Source: an uncultured Caulobacter sp. (GTDB taxonomy: Bacteria > Pseudomonadota > Alphaproteobacteria > Caulobacterales > Caulobacteraceae). From it: DNA of 64,000 nt. The DNA is taken from NCBI GenBank assembly GCA_913776195.1, contig CAJYMH010000031.1, positions 248,001 to 312,000 of the forward strand, written 5' to 3'. This document shows positions 56,061 through 64,000 of this stretch, piece after piece; position 1 is the first letter of the stretch; every line of letters starts with the position of its first letter. The position numbers and the translations under genes are program-made. The notes under the pieces were generated by a model. It saw nothing but the letters and a program-made list of their open reading frames with translations, was not told the DNA's origin and ran no database searches.

Positions 56061-56099
56061 ATATATTAGGTCTTGCTAAATTAGAATCAACTGATATAT
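56061..56099. promoter_or_regulatory. Candidate BigR operator
   Basis: Imperfect inverted repeat atatattag (56061-56069) and ctgatatat (56091-56099), one mismatch, in an unusually AT-rich gap between the divergent blh and bigR starts. BigR regulators bind AT-rich palindromes over their own promoters. It overlaps the start codon of bigR. Confidence 0.55.
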
Positions 56100-56469
56100 G
56101 AGCCTCATGTTCGATCTCATGAAATTCGACATCGCCCAGTTCGAAGCCAGTGCGGCGCAGGCGGCGAAGCTGTTGCGCACGCTCGGCAACGAGCGGCGTC
56201 TGATGATCCTGTGCCAGCTCACCGACGGCGAACGCTCTGTCGGCGAATTGCAGCCTGTTGTCGGGTTGTCTCAATCCGCTCTCTCTCAGCATCTGGCGGT
56301 GCTGAGGGAGGAGGGGGTCGTGACCACTCGGCGGGAGGGCCAGACGATCTGGTACCGGATCGAGGATCCCGCGGCCGTTCGGGTGGTGGCGACGCTCGCG
56401 GAGATCTTCTGTCCCCCGGATATGAGGAATAGCCATGCGCGCCCGTCTGATCCCCCTAAGTCCTGCTGA
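56098..56469 (+). CDS. bigR: BigR/SqrR-type ArsR persulfide-responsive repressor
   Basis: 123 residues. Winged helix (about 25-100, LSQSALSQHLAVLR is the recognition helix). The two switch cysteines C39 and C105 are 66 residues apart, the same spacing as in BigR (42 and 108). No ribosome site before the ATG at 56098, so translation may be leaderless or start at 56107. The 3' end overlaps the rhodanese gene by 35 bases. Confidence 0.92.
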   Translation: MSLMFDLMKFDIAQFEASAAQAAKLLRTLGNERRLMILCQLTDGERSVGELQPVVGLSQSALSQHLAVLREEGVVTTRREGQTIWYRIEDPAAVRVVATLAEIFCPPDMRNSHARPSDPPKSC

Positions 56470-56962
56470 AGTCGCCACGCGCCTGAAGATCGGCCGCGCC
56501 GTTCTCGTTGATGTCCGCGAGTCTGACGAATACGCCCGGACCCATATCCCCGGCGCACTGTCGCGGCCTCTTTCCAGTCTCGAAAGCGCCGGCCTCAAGA
56601 TCGAGCCTTCGCGGGAGGTCGTCTTCACCTGCCGCACCGGCATGCGGACGGGCGCCAACTGCGACCGCCTGGCGGCCGCTGTCGATGGCGAGGCTTATGT
56701 GCTGGAAGGGGGCCTGGACGCCTGGAGCCGTCAGGGTCTGCCTGTTCGTGAAAACACCAAGGCGCCGTTGGAGATGATGCGGCAGGTTCAGATCGGCGCG
56801 GGCGGCCTGGTTCTGCTTGGCGCCCTGCTCGGCATTCTGGTCCACCCCGGCTTCCTCGGTATTCCCATCTTTGTGGGAGCCGGCTTGCTGACGGCGGGGG
56901 TTACGGGCTTCTGCGGCATGGCTCGCCTGCTGGCCTTGGCGCCCTGGAACCGCGTGAGCTGA
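56435..56962 (+). CDS. Rhodanese with C-terminal DUF2892 membrane domain
   Basis: 175 residues. Rhodanese domain (1-110) with active-site C66 in TCRTGMRT, then two membrane helices (about 118-162, the DUF2892 region). It moves sulfane sulfur from persulfide at the membrane. Starts inside the bigR gene. Confidence 0.93.
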   Translation: MRARLIPLSPAEVATRLKIGRAVLVDVRESDEYARTHIPGALSRPLSSLESAGLKIEPSREVVFTCRTGMRTGANCDRLAAAVDGEAYVLEGGLDAWSRQGLPVRENTKAPLEMMRQVQIGAGGLVLLGALLGILVHPGFLGIPIFVGAGLLTAGVTGFCGMARLLALAPWNRVS

Positions 56963-56965
56963 GCC

Positions 56966-57742
56966 ATGGATTTCGCCTCGCCAATGCTGGCCGCCGCCGT
57001 GGCGAGCGGTGCGCTGGTCGGGCTGTTGCTGACCGTCTTCGGCGGCGGCGGCTCGGTTTTGGCCACGCCTTTGCTGCTCTATTTCGTAGGTGTGCGCGAT
57101 CCGCACGTGGCGATCGGGACCTCGGCCGCCGCGGTGGCGGTCAATGCAATGACTGGCCTCGCCGCCCAGGCCAAGGCCGGGCGGGTCAAGTGGCCATGCG
57201 CCTTGACCTTCGGCGCGGCGGGGCTGGCGGGAGCGTTGGCGGGGTCGAGCCTCGCCAAGGTCATTAATGGCGAACGGCTGATTCTCTTCTTCGCCCTCGC
57301 CATGGCGACGGTCGCCGTGTCGATGCTGAGGCCGGCGAGGTCCCAAGGTGACCCTTCGGTCCGGTTGAATAGCCGACTCGCCTTGAGGCTGGCGCCAGTG
57401 GGACTGCTGGTCGGGTCTGCGGCCGGCTTTTTCGGCATCGGAGGCGGGTTCCTGATCGCGCCTGGCCTGATGGCTGCAACAGGCATGACCTTGGCTAACG
57501 CCGCCGCATCATCGCTCGTCTCGGTGGTGCTGTTCGGCGGCGCAACGGCGGCCAACTATGCTGCGTCCGGGTTGGTGGACTGGCCCATATTTCTAGCGCT
57601 TGTGGCGGGAGGAGCCGCTGGAACGGTCATCGGAGTTCCGGCCGCCCGAGCCCTCGCCTCAAGGGCCCAGGTCGCGCGGCGGCTCTTCGCCCTGATGATC
57701 CTCTTGACCGCAGCCTACGTGGCTTGGCGCGCCATGACCTAG
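56966..57742 (+). CDS. TauE/SafE-family sulfite exporter
   Basis: 258 residues with about eight membrane helices. Two copies of the family motif: FGGGGSVLATPLLLY in the first half and FFGIGGGFLIAPGL in the second. In BigR regulons it exports sulfite made by the dioxygenase. It starts 3 bases after the rhodanese stop. Confidence 0.93.
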   Translation: MDFASPMLAAAVASGALVGLLLTVFGGGGSVLATPLLLYFVGVRDPHVAIGTSAAAVAVNAMTGLAAQAKAGRVKWPCALTFGAAGLAGALAGSSLAKVINGERLILFFALAMATVAVSMLRPARSQGDPSVRLNSRLALRLAPVGLLVGSAAGFFGIGGGFLIAPGLMAATGMTLANAAASSLVSVVLFGGATAANYAASGLVDWPIFLALVAGGAAGTVIGVPAARALASRAQVARRLFALMILLTAAYVAWRAMT

Positions 57743-57749
57743 TGTCCAG

Positions 57750-59369
57750 TCAATCCAGCATGTGCTCCAGGGTGGCCAGTTCATCAGCCTCCCGCGCCGG
57801 CTTGTCCCAGCGGATGCGGCTGATGCGGGGGAAGCGCATGGCGACCCCGCTCTTGTGGCGAGTGGAGCGTTGCAGGCCTTCGAACGCTACCTCCAGAACC
57901 AGGCCGAAATCGACCCCCGCCTTCACGGCCCGCACCGGGCCGAAGCGGTCTGTGGTGTTGTCGCGCACGAACTTGTCGAGAAGCTTCAGCTCCTCGTCGG
58001 TGAAGCCGAAATAGGCCTTGCCCACGGGTGTCAGGAAGCGTGCGCCCTCAGCGTCCTCGCGCCAGACGCCGAAGGTGTAGTCTGAATAGAAGCTCGACCG
58101 CTTGCCGTGTCCCCGCTGGGCGTACATCAGCACCGCGTCGATCAGGTGCGGATCACGTTTCCACTTGAACCACGGCCCCTTGGGACGGCCAGCCTCATAG
58201 GCGCTGTCCCATCGCTTGAGCATCAGGCCTTCCGACAGTCGGGCGTCGCCTTCCGGCGGCTCGGTGCGCAGAGCGGCGAGCCCATCCCAGGTCTCGAAGG
58301 GCTGCAGGGGCGAAAGGTCAATGCGGGGGCTGGCGATGCGAGCGACGAAGGCCTCCAGTCGCTTGCGCCGTTCGGCGAAGGGCAGGGCGCGCAGGTCCTC
58401 CTCCCCATCCAGCAAGAGGTCGTAGGCGCGGATGCCGGCGGGATAGGCGGCCAGCAGCTTGGCGTCCGCCGTCTTGCGCCCCAGCCGCTGCTGCAGGTCA
58501 TTGAAGGCGCCGAGCGCGCCGTCGCGCAGGACGATCAACTCACCATCCAGCGCGCCCTCGAACTCCAGCCCCGCGACCACATCAGGGAAACTGCCCGATA
58601 CGTCGTCGCCGGTGCGGGTATAGAGCCGCCGCACGCCGCGCTCGCTGACCGCCTGGACGCGGATGCCGTCCCATTTCCATTCAGCCGCGTAATCGGCCGG
58701 GTCCAGCTTGGGAAAGTCCGTCGCCTCGTCGATAGCCTGGGCCAGCATCACTGGGCGGAAGCGGCCGGGATGGTCGGCGTCCGGCTTGTCGGAACGTCCT
58801 TCCAGCCAGGCGAACAGGTCCGCATAGGGCGGCTCGACCGCGTGCCACAGCTCCTCGATCTCCGCTACCGTCACGCTCTGCCCATGGAGCGCGCCAAGGT
58901 CGGCGCAGGCCTGCTTGGCCAGGCGCGCGGACAGGCCCACGCGCAAGCCGCCGGTCACCAGCTTGAGCAGGGCCCAGCGGCCGTCGGGATCCAGAGCGTC
59001 CAGCCACCGCTCAATGAGCGACTGTACCTCCGCGCGGCTGGCCGAACGAAGGGCGTCGACAACCTCGCTAAGCTCCGGTTCGCGATTGGCGCCCGGTTGC
59101 GCCGGCCAGACCAGCGAGACCGTCTCGGCCAAGTCACCCACGAAGTCGTAGGACCAGCGGAACAGGGTGGGATCGACTCGCGCCTCCACCGCCTTGCGGA
59201 TGAAGGCGGGCTTGGCGGCGTTGAAGTTCAGTTCCCCCGTCAGGGCCGCCAGGGCCCAGCCGCGGTCCGGGTCGGAAACATTGGCGAGATGATCGCGCAC
59301 CAACACTAACTTGGCGTTGCGCGAACTGGTCAGGGACAGCCGGTCCAGCAGGTGAGCGAAGGCGCGCAT
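57750..59369 (-). CDS. ATP-dependent DNA ligase (cisplatin-damage-response type)
   Basis: 539 residues. An N-terminal helical DNA-binding domain (1-200), adenylation domain with K232 in the KWDG motif, and OB domain ending before 530. It is the ligase type usually operonic with an MBL exonuclease and a helicase in alphaproteobacteria. Here the exonuclease gene lies 1.9 kb upstream on the same strand with two other genes between. It begins at ATG 59369. Confidence 0.94.
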   Translation of the reverse strand: MRAFAHLLDRLSLTSSRNAKLVLVRDHLANVSDPDRGWALAALTGELNFNAAKPAFIRKAVEARVDPTLFRWSYDFVGDLAETVSLVWPAQPGANREPELSEVVDALRSASRAEVQSLIERWLDALDPDGRWALLKLVTGGLRVGLSARLAKQACADLGALHGQSVTVAEIEELWHAVEPPYADLFAWLEGRSDKPDADHPGRFRPVMLAQAIDEATDFPKLDPADYAAEWKWDGIRVQAVSERGVRRLYTRTGDDVSGSFPDVVAGLEFEGALDGELIVLRDGALGAFNDLQQRLGRKTADAKLLAAYPAGIRAYDLLLDGEEDLRALPFAERRKRLEAFVARIASPRIDLSPLQPFETWDGLAALRTEPPEGDARLSEGLMLKRWDSAYEAGRPKGPWFKWKRDPHLIDAVLMYAQRGHGKRSSFYSDYTFGVWREDAEGARFLTPVGKAYFGFTDEELKLLDKFVRDNTTDRFGPVRAVKAGVDFGLVLEVAFEGLQRSTRHKSGVAMRFPRISRIRWDKPAREADELATLEHMLD

Positions 59370-59497
59370 ATGGAGACGATAACGCCGGACCTAGCCTTGG
59401 CCCAGCTTCACACCGCCGTCGCGATGCGGGGAGTGCGGCGGAGTCTTTGGGTCCTGATCCATGCGAACAGAACCGCCGCCCGCCTAGCCCGGTTCCG

Positions 59498-59935
59498 TCA
59501 CGCCTCGCTGAGGTGTAGCAGCGGATAGGGCATGCCGGCGCTGTCCAGGGGCGAGCGGCCGATCTGGCGGAAACCCAGCCTCTCGTAGAAGCCGACCGCG
59601 CGGACGTTCTGCTCGTTGACGTCCACCCTCAGCGGACGCCCCTGCGCGCGGGCCATGCCGATAAGCAGTCGTCCGATGCCGCGCCCATGGTGGGCCGGAT
59701 CTACGAACAGGGTGTCGATCATGTCGCCGTCCAGCCCCATGAAGGCCAGAGGGCGGTCGTCCCGATCCACCGCCAGATGCAGCGATGCCGCCGGCAGATA
59801 CGCCTCGCGCACCTGGCCGCTGATGAATTCCAGATCTTCCGGCGTCAAGAAGTCATGGGTCGCTTCAACGGCGCTGCGCCAGATCTGGAACAGGCGGTCG
59901 GCGTCTTCGGGCCGGCTGAGGCGGATCGTGATCAT
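59498..59935 (-). CDS. GNAT acetyltransferase
   Basis: 145 residues from ATG 59935. Acetyl-CoA loop HHGRGIGRLLIG (motif A) and the RAVGFYERLGFRQIG C-terminal motif are clear. Similar in length to YjaB-type GNATs. Weak ribosome site. Lies between the membrane acyltransferase and the ligase. Confidence 0.92.
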   Translation of the reverse strand: MITIRLSRPEDADRLFQIWRSAVEATHDFLTPEDLEFISGQVREAYLPAASLHLAVDRDDRPLAFMGLDGDMIDTLFVDPAHHGRGIGRLLIGMARAQGRPLRVDVNEQNVRAVGFYERLGFRQIGRSPLDSAGMPYPLLHLSEA

Positions 59936-60015
59936 GACCGCGCTTCTAGCCGCCAGGTCCAGCGGCGGAAATAGAATGTTTAGTTCTTGCGCAATCTGAA
60001 GCGGCTGACGGGGTG

Positions 60016-61218
60016 TCACAGATAGGATAGCCACCAGTCCCGACGGCGCCGCTTCACGCCCGCGAACCAAGCCGAGAGAGGATAGAGCGCCGCCATGGTT
60101 AGGGCCCAAGCCACATAGGTGCCAGCCAGGCTGAAGCCCCAGCCGGCCTTCACCGTGCGGCTCGGGTCGACCACGAAGTTGACCATGATCGTCGGGTCCA
60201 GCCCCATGGCCGCCGCTGTCAGCAGCGCGCCCAGGTGCAGGATGTAGATGTGCAGCACATAGGTGAACAGCGGCGTGCGGCCGAACGCCAACAGCACCTT
60301 GGCCGGCGCGCCTTTCAGCCGCTCCAGCGCCAGGGACAGCAGCAAGGACACGCCCAACGTCGCCAGGACGTAAAGCAGGGACGGCGGATACTTGGAGACG
60401 TTCAGGAACGACATGGCCGTCCGCGCGGCGTCCGCTTGCGCCGACCAGGGAGCCGGATCGCCATAGAGGTTCGGCGCGCGCAGCACGACGAAGGCCGCCA
60501 GCATGGCGAGCGCCAGGAACAGCACCGCTCTGCGCCGCTCGTCCGCCGGCCTCAGGAACAGTCCGCCGAGGCTGTAGCCCAGGAACATCACCCCCGCCCA
60601 CGGCAGCAGGGGATAGGCGACGAAGCCCAGGTTCGGGATCAGGGTCAGCTCCATCATGAAGCCCCACAGCAGGCCCCATGACCCCAGGTCCGCCGCGTCG
60701 ATCCCGGCCAGGGCAGGGTGGATGGCGATGATCGCCGCGCCCAGCGCTCCCACCGCCAGCGGCGGCGCCCAGGTCAGGGCCGCCAGCAGCATCATGCTGG
60801 CCCCGATGACCCAGATCACCTGCATGAACAGCACGGGCCCGAAGTTGAAGCCCAGGCTGACGACCGTCACTTCCAGGAAGACCAGCCACAGGCCCCGGGT
60901 CAGCAGGAACCGCGACAGTGTCGCCGGGCTCTTGCCGTTGGCGCGCTGCAGATAGGCCGAGACCCCCGACAGCAGGACGAAGGTCGGGGCGCACAGGTGG
61001 GTGATCCATCGTGTGCCGAACACCGCCAGGTTCGACCTCACCGGATCGACCGGGTCATAGATGAAGGCCTGGGCGTGGAAGTAGTCCCGCGCGTGGTCCA
61101 GCACCATTAGGATGATCACCAGCCCGCGCAGCAGGTCGATGACGTCGAGACGCGCCGCGCCGGCGCGGGTCAGGGCCGGCTCGGTCAACGGATCGGTCCG
61201 CGTTGCGGTTGAAGTCAT
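60016..61218 (-). CDS. DUF1624/heparan-alpha-glucosaminide acetyltransferase-like membrane acyltransferase
   Basis: 400 residues from ATG 61218 (GGGGAG upstream). About ten membrane helices. The first carries VIDLLRGLVIILMVLDHARD, the family motif with a conserved catalytic-type His; a loop with two Arg follows. Such proteins transfer acyl groups across the membrane onto sugars. Confidence 0.88.
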   Translation of the reverse strand: MTSTATRTDPLTEPALTRAGAARLDVIDLLRGLVIILMVLDHARDYFHAQAFIYDPVDPVRSNLAVFGTRWITHLCAPTFVLLSGVSAYLQRANGKSPATLSRFLLTRGLWLVFLEVTVVSLGFNFGPVLFMQVIWVIGASMMLLAALTWAPPLAVGALGAAIIAIHPALAGIDAADLGSWGLLWGFMMELTLIPNLGFVAYPLLPWAGVMFLGYSLGGLFLRPADERRRAVLFLALAMLAAFVVLRAPNLYGDPAPWSAQADAARTAMSFLNVSKYPPSLLYVLATLGVSLLLSLALERLKGAPAKVLLAFGRTPLFTYVLHIYILHLGALLTAAAMGLDPTIMVNFVVDPSRTVKAGWGFSLAGTYVAWALTMAALYPLSAWFAGVKRRRRDWWLSYL

Positions 61219-61269
61219 GGCGCGCTCCCCAGCTTTGGCGAGCACTTTGATCGGAGAAACGGCGTTCGG

Positions 61270-62286
61270 CTAGCCGTCGTCCTCGTCGTCCTCATAGCCG
61301 ACCAGGGCCAGGGCTCGGGCCTTGATCCCCTGCAGTTCGCACCAGCGCAGCAGGGCCTCCTCCCGGCCGTGGGTGATCCACAGTTCGCCCGGCGCCACTT
61401 CGCGGATGGTGTCGGTCAGCTCGCCCCAGTCGGCGTGGTCGGACAGGATGATCGGCAGCTCCACGCCCCGTTGACGCGCCCGCGCCCTAACCCGCATCCA
61501 GCCCGAGGCGAAGGCGGCCACGGGGTCGGGGAAGCGACGAGACCAGCGATCCTGAAGAGCCGAGGGCGGGGCGACGATGATTTCACCCGCGAACTGCCCC
61601 TTGGCCGCGTCCGTAGTGGCCGGGGCGAGGGGGCCAAGGTCGATCCCATGCGCCTGGTAAAGGGCGCAAAGCCGCTCCAGCGCGCCGTGGATGTAGATGG
61701 TCCGGTCCCATCCTGCTTCGCGCAACAGCATGATGATCCGCTGCGCCTTGCCCAGGGCGTAGGCGCCGACCAGATGGGCCCGTTCCGGAAACTGCTTCAC
61801 CGATTTCAACAGCTTGGCGATCTCGTCGCCGTCCGGCGGGTGGCGGAAGATCGGCAGGCCGAAGGTCGCCTCGCTGATGAACACGTCGCAGGGGACAGGC
61901 TCGAAGGCGGCGCAGGTCGGATCACGACGCCGCTTGTAGTCCCCGCTGACGACCATGGTCAGCCCCTTCCAACGGATCACCGCCTGCGCTGAGCCCAGGA
62001 CGTGGCCCGCCGGGACCAGGGTGATCTCCACCCCGTTGCGGGTGACGGTCTGCCCGTAGGCGATGGGCTCCACCGTGTGGGCGAAGTCCTGCCCGTACCG
62101 TTCTCCCATGATCGCCAGGGTCTCCGGCGTCGCCGCCGCCACATGATGGCCGGACCGCGCGTGATCCGAATGGCCATGGGTGATCACCGCCCGGTCCACC
62201 GGCCGCACGGGGTCGATGTAGAAATCGCCGGGCGGGCAGTAGAGTCCGTCGGGTTTTGGACAGAGAAGGCTTTCGGGTTTCAGCAC
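61270..62286 (-). CDS. Ligase-associated MBL-fold DNA exonuclease
   Basis: 338 residues. Metallo-beta-lactamase motif THGHSDHA (about 37-44), GHVLGSAQ, SGDYKRRR and a C-terminal THGREE; CPSF-like beta-CASP features in the second half. It is the 3' end-processing partner of the ligase at 57.7 kb. Starts at ATG 62286, divergent from the thioesterase pair. Confidence 0.93.
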   Translation of the reverse strand: MLKPESLLCPKPDGLYCPPGDFYIDPVRPVDRAVITHGHSDHARSGHHVAAATPETLAIMGERYGQDFAHTVEPIAYGQTVTRNGVEITLVPAGHVLGSAQAVIRWKGLTMVVSGDYKRRRDPTCAAFEPVPCDVFISEATFGLPIFRHPPDGDEIAKLLKSVKQFPERAHLVGAYALGKAQRIIMLLREAGWDRTIYIHGALERLCALYQAHGIDLGPLAPATTDAAKGQFAGEIIVAPPSALQDRWSRRFPDPVAAFASGWMRVRARARQRGVELPIILSDHADWGELTDTIREVAPGELWITHGREEALLRWCELQGIKARALALVGYEDDEDDG

Positions 62287-62324
62287 GGTCTGGATATGAG
62301 CCTTTCGGGCGCTATAAGCCTAGT

Positions 62325-62804
62325 ATGAGCGACGACCTCGAACGGTTCCGAAACCTAGCCCTCGGCATGAACAAGGGCAGCCCCCAGGCGGCGGCTCTCG
62401 GGCTTGAGACCCTGTCCATCGACCCCGGCGGCGCGGTGCTGAAAGTTCCCTATCGCGAGGAGCTGGTCGGCGACCCCGAGACCGGCGTCATCGCCGGCGG
62501 CGTGGTCACCACCCTGTTGGATCACGCCTGCGGTCAGGCGGTTCATGCGGCCATGGAGACCTGGACCTCGATCGCCACCCTCGACCTGCGCATCGACTAC
62601 ATGCGTCCGGCGGTGGCGGGGAAGGACGTCCTGGCCCGCGCCCATTGCTACAAGCTCACCCGCTCCGTCGCATTCGTCCGCGCCGTGGCCTACGACGTCG
62701 ATCCTGAGGATCCGGTCGCCGCCGCCCAGGCCGCCTTCATGCTGGACTCCAGCGCGGGCCGGAAGGCGGGAGCCAATCTCAAGCCGCCCCGGAGCGACCG
62801 ATGA
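62325..62804 (+). CDS. PaaI-type hotdog thioesterase 1
   Basis: 159 residues from ATG 62325. Hotdog fold with the catalytic-type region GVIAGGVVTTLLDHACG and the substrate strand TLDLRIDYMRP. Hydrolyses acyl-CoA. It overlaps the next gene by 4 bases (ATGA). Confidence 0.92.
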   Translation: MSDDLERFRNLALGMNKGSPQAAALGLETLSIDPGGAVLKVPYREELVGDPETGVIAGGVVTTLLDHACGQAVHAAMETWTSIATLDLRIDYMRPAVAGKDVLARAHCYKLTRSVAFVRAVAYDVDPEDPVAAAQAAFMLDSSAGRKAGANLKPPRSDR

Positions 62805-63223
62805 CCGAGGAAAGCGACCGTCTGGCGGCCGTGCTCGGCCGAATCCCCTATGTCAAATTCCTCGGCCTGCGGGCTGAACTGGCCGGCGACGAGATGACCG
62901 TCATCATGCCGGCCTCGCCGCATCTGATCGGCAATCCCATGCTGCCCGCCCTGCATGGCGGGGTGTTGGGGGCGATGATGGAGGTGACCGCCATCGCCCA
63001 GTTGATGGTCGCTCAGCCCCTGGTCAGCCAGCCCAAGACCATCGACGTGTCGATCGAGTACCTGCGCTCCGGCCGGCCGCTGACAACCTACGCCCGGGCC
63101 AGGCTGAACAAGGTCGGCCGCCGCATCGCCAACGTTCATGTGGAGGCGTGGCAGGAACAGCGCTCGGCGCCGATCGCCGCGCTGCGCGGCCACTTTCTTG
63201 TCCAGCCGGAGGTGGAGGAGTAG
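62801..63223 (+). CDS. PaaI-type hotdog thioesterase 2
   Basis: 140 residues. Same fold, with LHGGVLGAMMEVTAIAQ and SIEYLRSGRP. A tandem paralogue of the gene before it, probably working as a heteromer. Confidence 0.92.
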   Translation: MTEESDRLAAVLGRIPYVKFLGLRAELAGDEMTVIMPASPHLIGNPMLPALHGGVLGAMMEVTAIAQLMVAQPLVSQPKTIDVSIEYLRSGRPLTTYARARLNKVGRRIANVHVEAWQEQRSAPIAALRGHFLVQPEVEE

Positions 63224-63313
63224 GCGCACATCCTGCGGCTTGGCCGCACGATGCGCCTTGCAACCGCCGCGGAACGGTCGCCACATCCGTCTCAACAAGG
63301 AGACGGAAACGCC

Positions 63314-64000
63314 ATGCGTAAACTGATCGCTCTCGCGCCCCTGTTCGTTCTGGCTGGCGGTCTCGCCGCCTGCGACCGCAAGGCCGAGACTCCGCCCGCC
63401 GCTGCGTCCAAGCCCGCGGCCACCCAGTTCGCCTCCATCCGGATGGAGGTGAACACCGCCTTCCTGAACGCCGAGGAGCGTCAGGTGGTGAACCTTCTGA
63501 TCCAGGCCGCCGACGTCATGACGACGATCTACGCCCGCCAGGCGGCGGGCGAGGGGCCGGGACACGGTTTCTATCCGGCCGGCATGACCAAGGCCGAGTT
63601 CGAGACCTACCTCGCCGCTCATCCCGACCAGAAGGCCGTCCTGACCGACGGCTATACGGTGGTGAAGCGCGAGGGCGACCGTCTCGTCGCCATCCCCTAC
63701 GCCGTCGAGTACAAGGCAGAGCTTGAGAAGGCCGCAGCCCTGCTCGAACAGGCGGCGGGCGTCACCACCAATCCCAGCCTCAAGAAGTTCCTGGCGCTGC
63801 GGGCCACGTCCTTCCGTACCAACGACTACTTCGAGTCCGAAATGGCCTGGATGGACCTGAAGGACACTCCCATCGAGGTCGCGATCGGCCCGTATGAGGT
63901 CTACACCGACGAGATCATGGGCGCGAAGACCGCCTTCGAGGCCTTCGTCACCCTGAAGGACCCGGCGGAAAGCTCGGCTCTCGACAAGTACAAGGCCTAC
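63314..64000 (+). CDS. Putative M49-like (dipeptidyl peptidase III type) lipoprotein, truncated by window end
   Basis: 229 residues visible from ATG 63314, AGGAGA upstream. Lipobox LAAC at Cys20. The body resembles M49-like zinc peptidases of bacteria (GFYPAGMTKAEFETYL, FYPA, SMAWMD-like and AIGPYEVYTDEIMG segments). The zinc motif HExxGH lies beyond the window end, so activity cannot be checked. Confidence 0.75.
   Translation, partial: MRKLIALAPLFVLAGGLAACDRKAETPPAAASKPAATQFASIRMEVNTAFLNAEERQVVNLLIQAADVMTTIYARQAAGEGPGHGFYPAGMTKAEFETYLAAHPDQKAVLTDGYTVVKREGDRLVAIPYAVEYKAELEKAAALLEQAAGVTTNPSLKKFLALRATSFRTNDYFESEMAWMDLKDTPIEVAIGPYEVYTDEIMGAKTAFEAFVTLKDPAESSALDKYKAY

Overview
The window is GC-rich, gene-dense alphaproteobacterial chromosome. 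It points to the Caulobacteraceae (Caulobacter or Phenylobacterium type): there is a cpa/Tad pilus locus preceded by a perfect CtrA box (TTAA-N7-TTAA), a protein carrying the LPS-anchoring domain of the Caulobacter S-layer protein RsaA, many TonB-type receptors and hydrolases, and Caulobacter-like GCTA-type -10 elements. I see no insertion sequence, prophage, CRISPR array or rRNA operon. One tRNA gene, tRNA-Glu(TTC), is present.

Layout. 1-3.2 kb: the tail of a small secreted protein, a small helical protein, and a large HTH-PAS-PAS-GGDEF-EAL protein with a degenerate GGDEF half. 3.3-14.4 kb: one long minus-strand Tad pilus operon, cpaB-cpaC-cpaE-cpaF-tadB-tadC-tadD-hypothetical-tadG-flp-tadE-cpaA, then a DUF2059 protein. 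Its genes mostly overlap by 1-4 bases. The pilin gene sits late in the operon, between tadG and tadE. 14.5-17.3 kb: an accessory patch with the RsaA-anchor-like surface protein, an XRE regulator and two unrecognised small proteins, one a paralogue of the small protein at 0.35 kb. 17.5-22.8 kb: a TonB-dependent receptor followed by a secreted M14 carboxypeptidase. 22.9-27.9 kb: a CoA-transferase, an RcnB-like protein, tRNA-Glu, transketolase and a 21-residue membrane microprotein.

28-41 kb: sugar activation and envelope precursor genes (galU, manC, an AGE-family isomerase, a GmhB-like phosphatase, rfbD, transaldolase) mixed with nadE, an orphan bcsB-like gene and trhO. 41-50 kb: an outer-membrane receptor, an alpha/beta hydrolase, a transsulfuration pair (cystathionine beta-synthase and a gamma-lyase-type enzyme), an MscS channel and a patatin. 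49.8-51.8 kb: a UBP-type zinc-finger protein downstream of a cNMP-binding/thioredoxin-reductase-like flavoprotein that has lost its CxxC. 51.9-55.2 kb: a sulfotransferase-like protein, a DUF3667 membrane protein and a WbpE-like sugar aminotransferase. 55.2-57.7 kb: a sulfide-response divergon (blh-type persulfide dioxygenase against bigR, rhodanese and a TauE exporter). 57.7-62.3 kb: an ATP-dependent DNA ligase and its partner exonuclease, separated by a membrane acyltransferase and a GNAT. 62.3-64 kb: two hotdog thioesterases and the start of an M49-like lipoprotein peptidase that runs off the window.

How the genes work together: the strongest themes are cell-surface construction and cell-cycle-linked adhesion (Tad pilus under a CtrA box, S-layer-anchor protein, nucleotide-sugar enzymes, BcsB, c-di-GMP protein), sulfur metabolism (transsulfuration, two rhodaneses, BigR regulon) and nutrient scavenging at the outer membrane.
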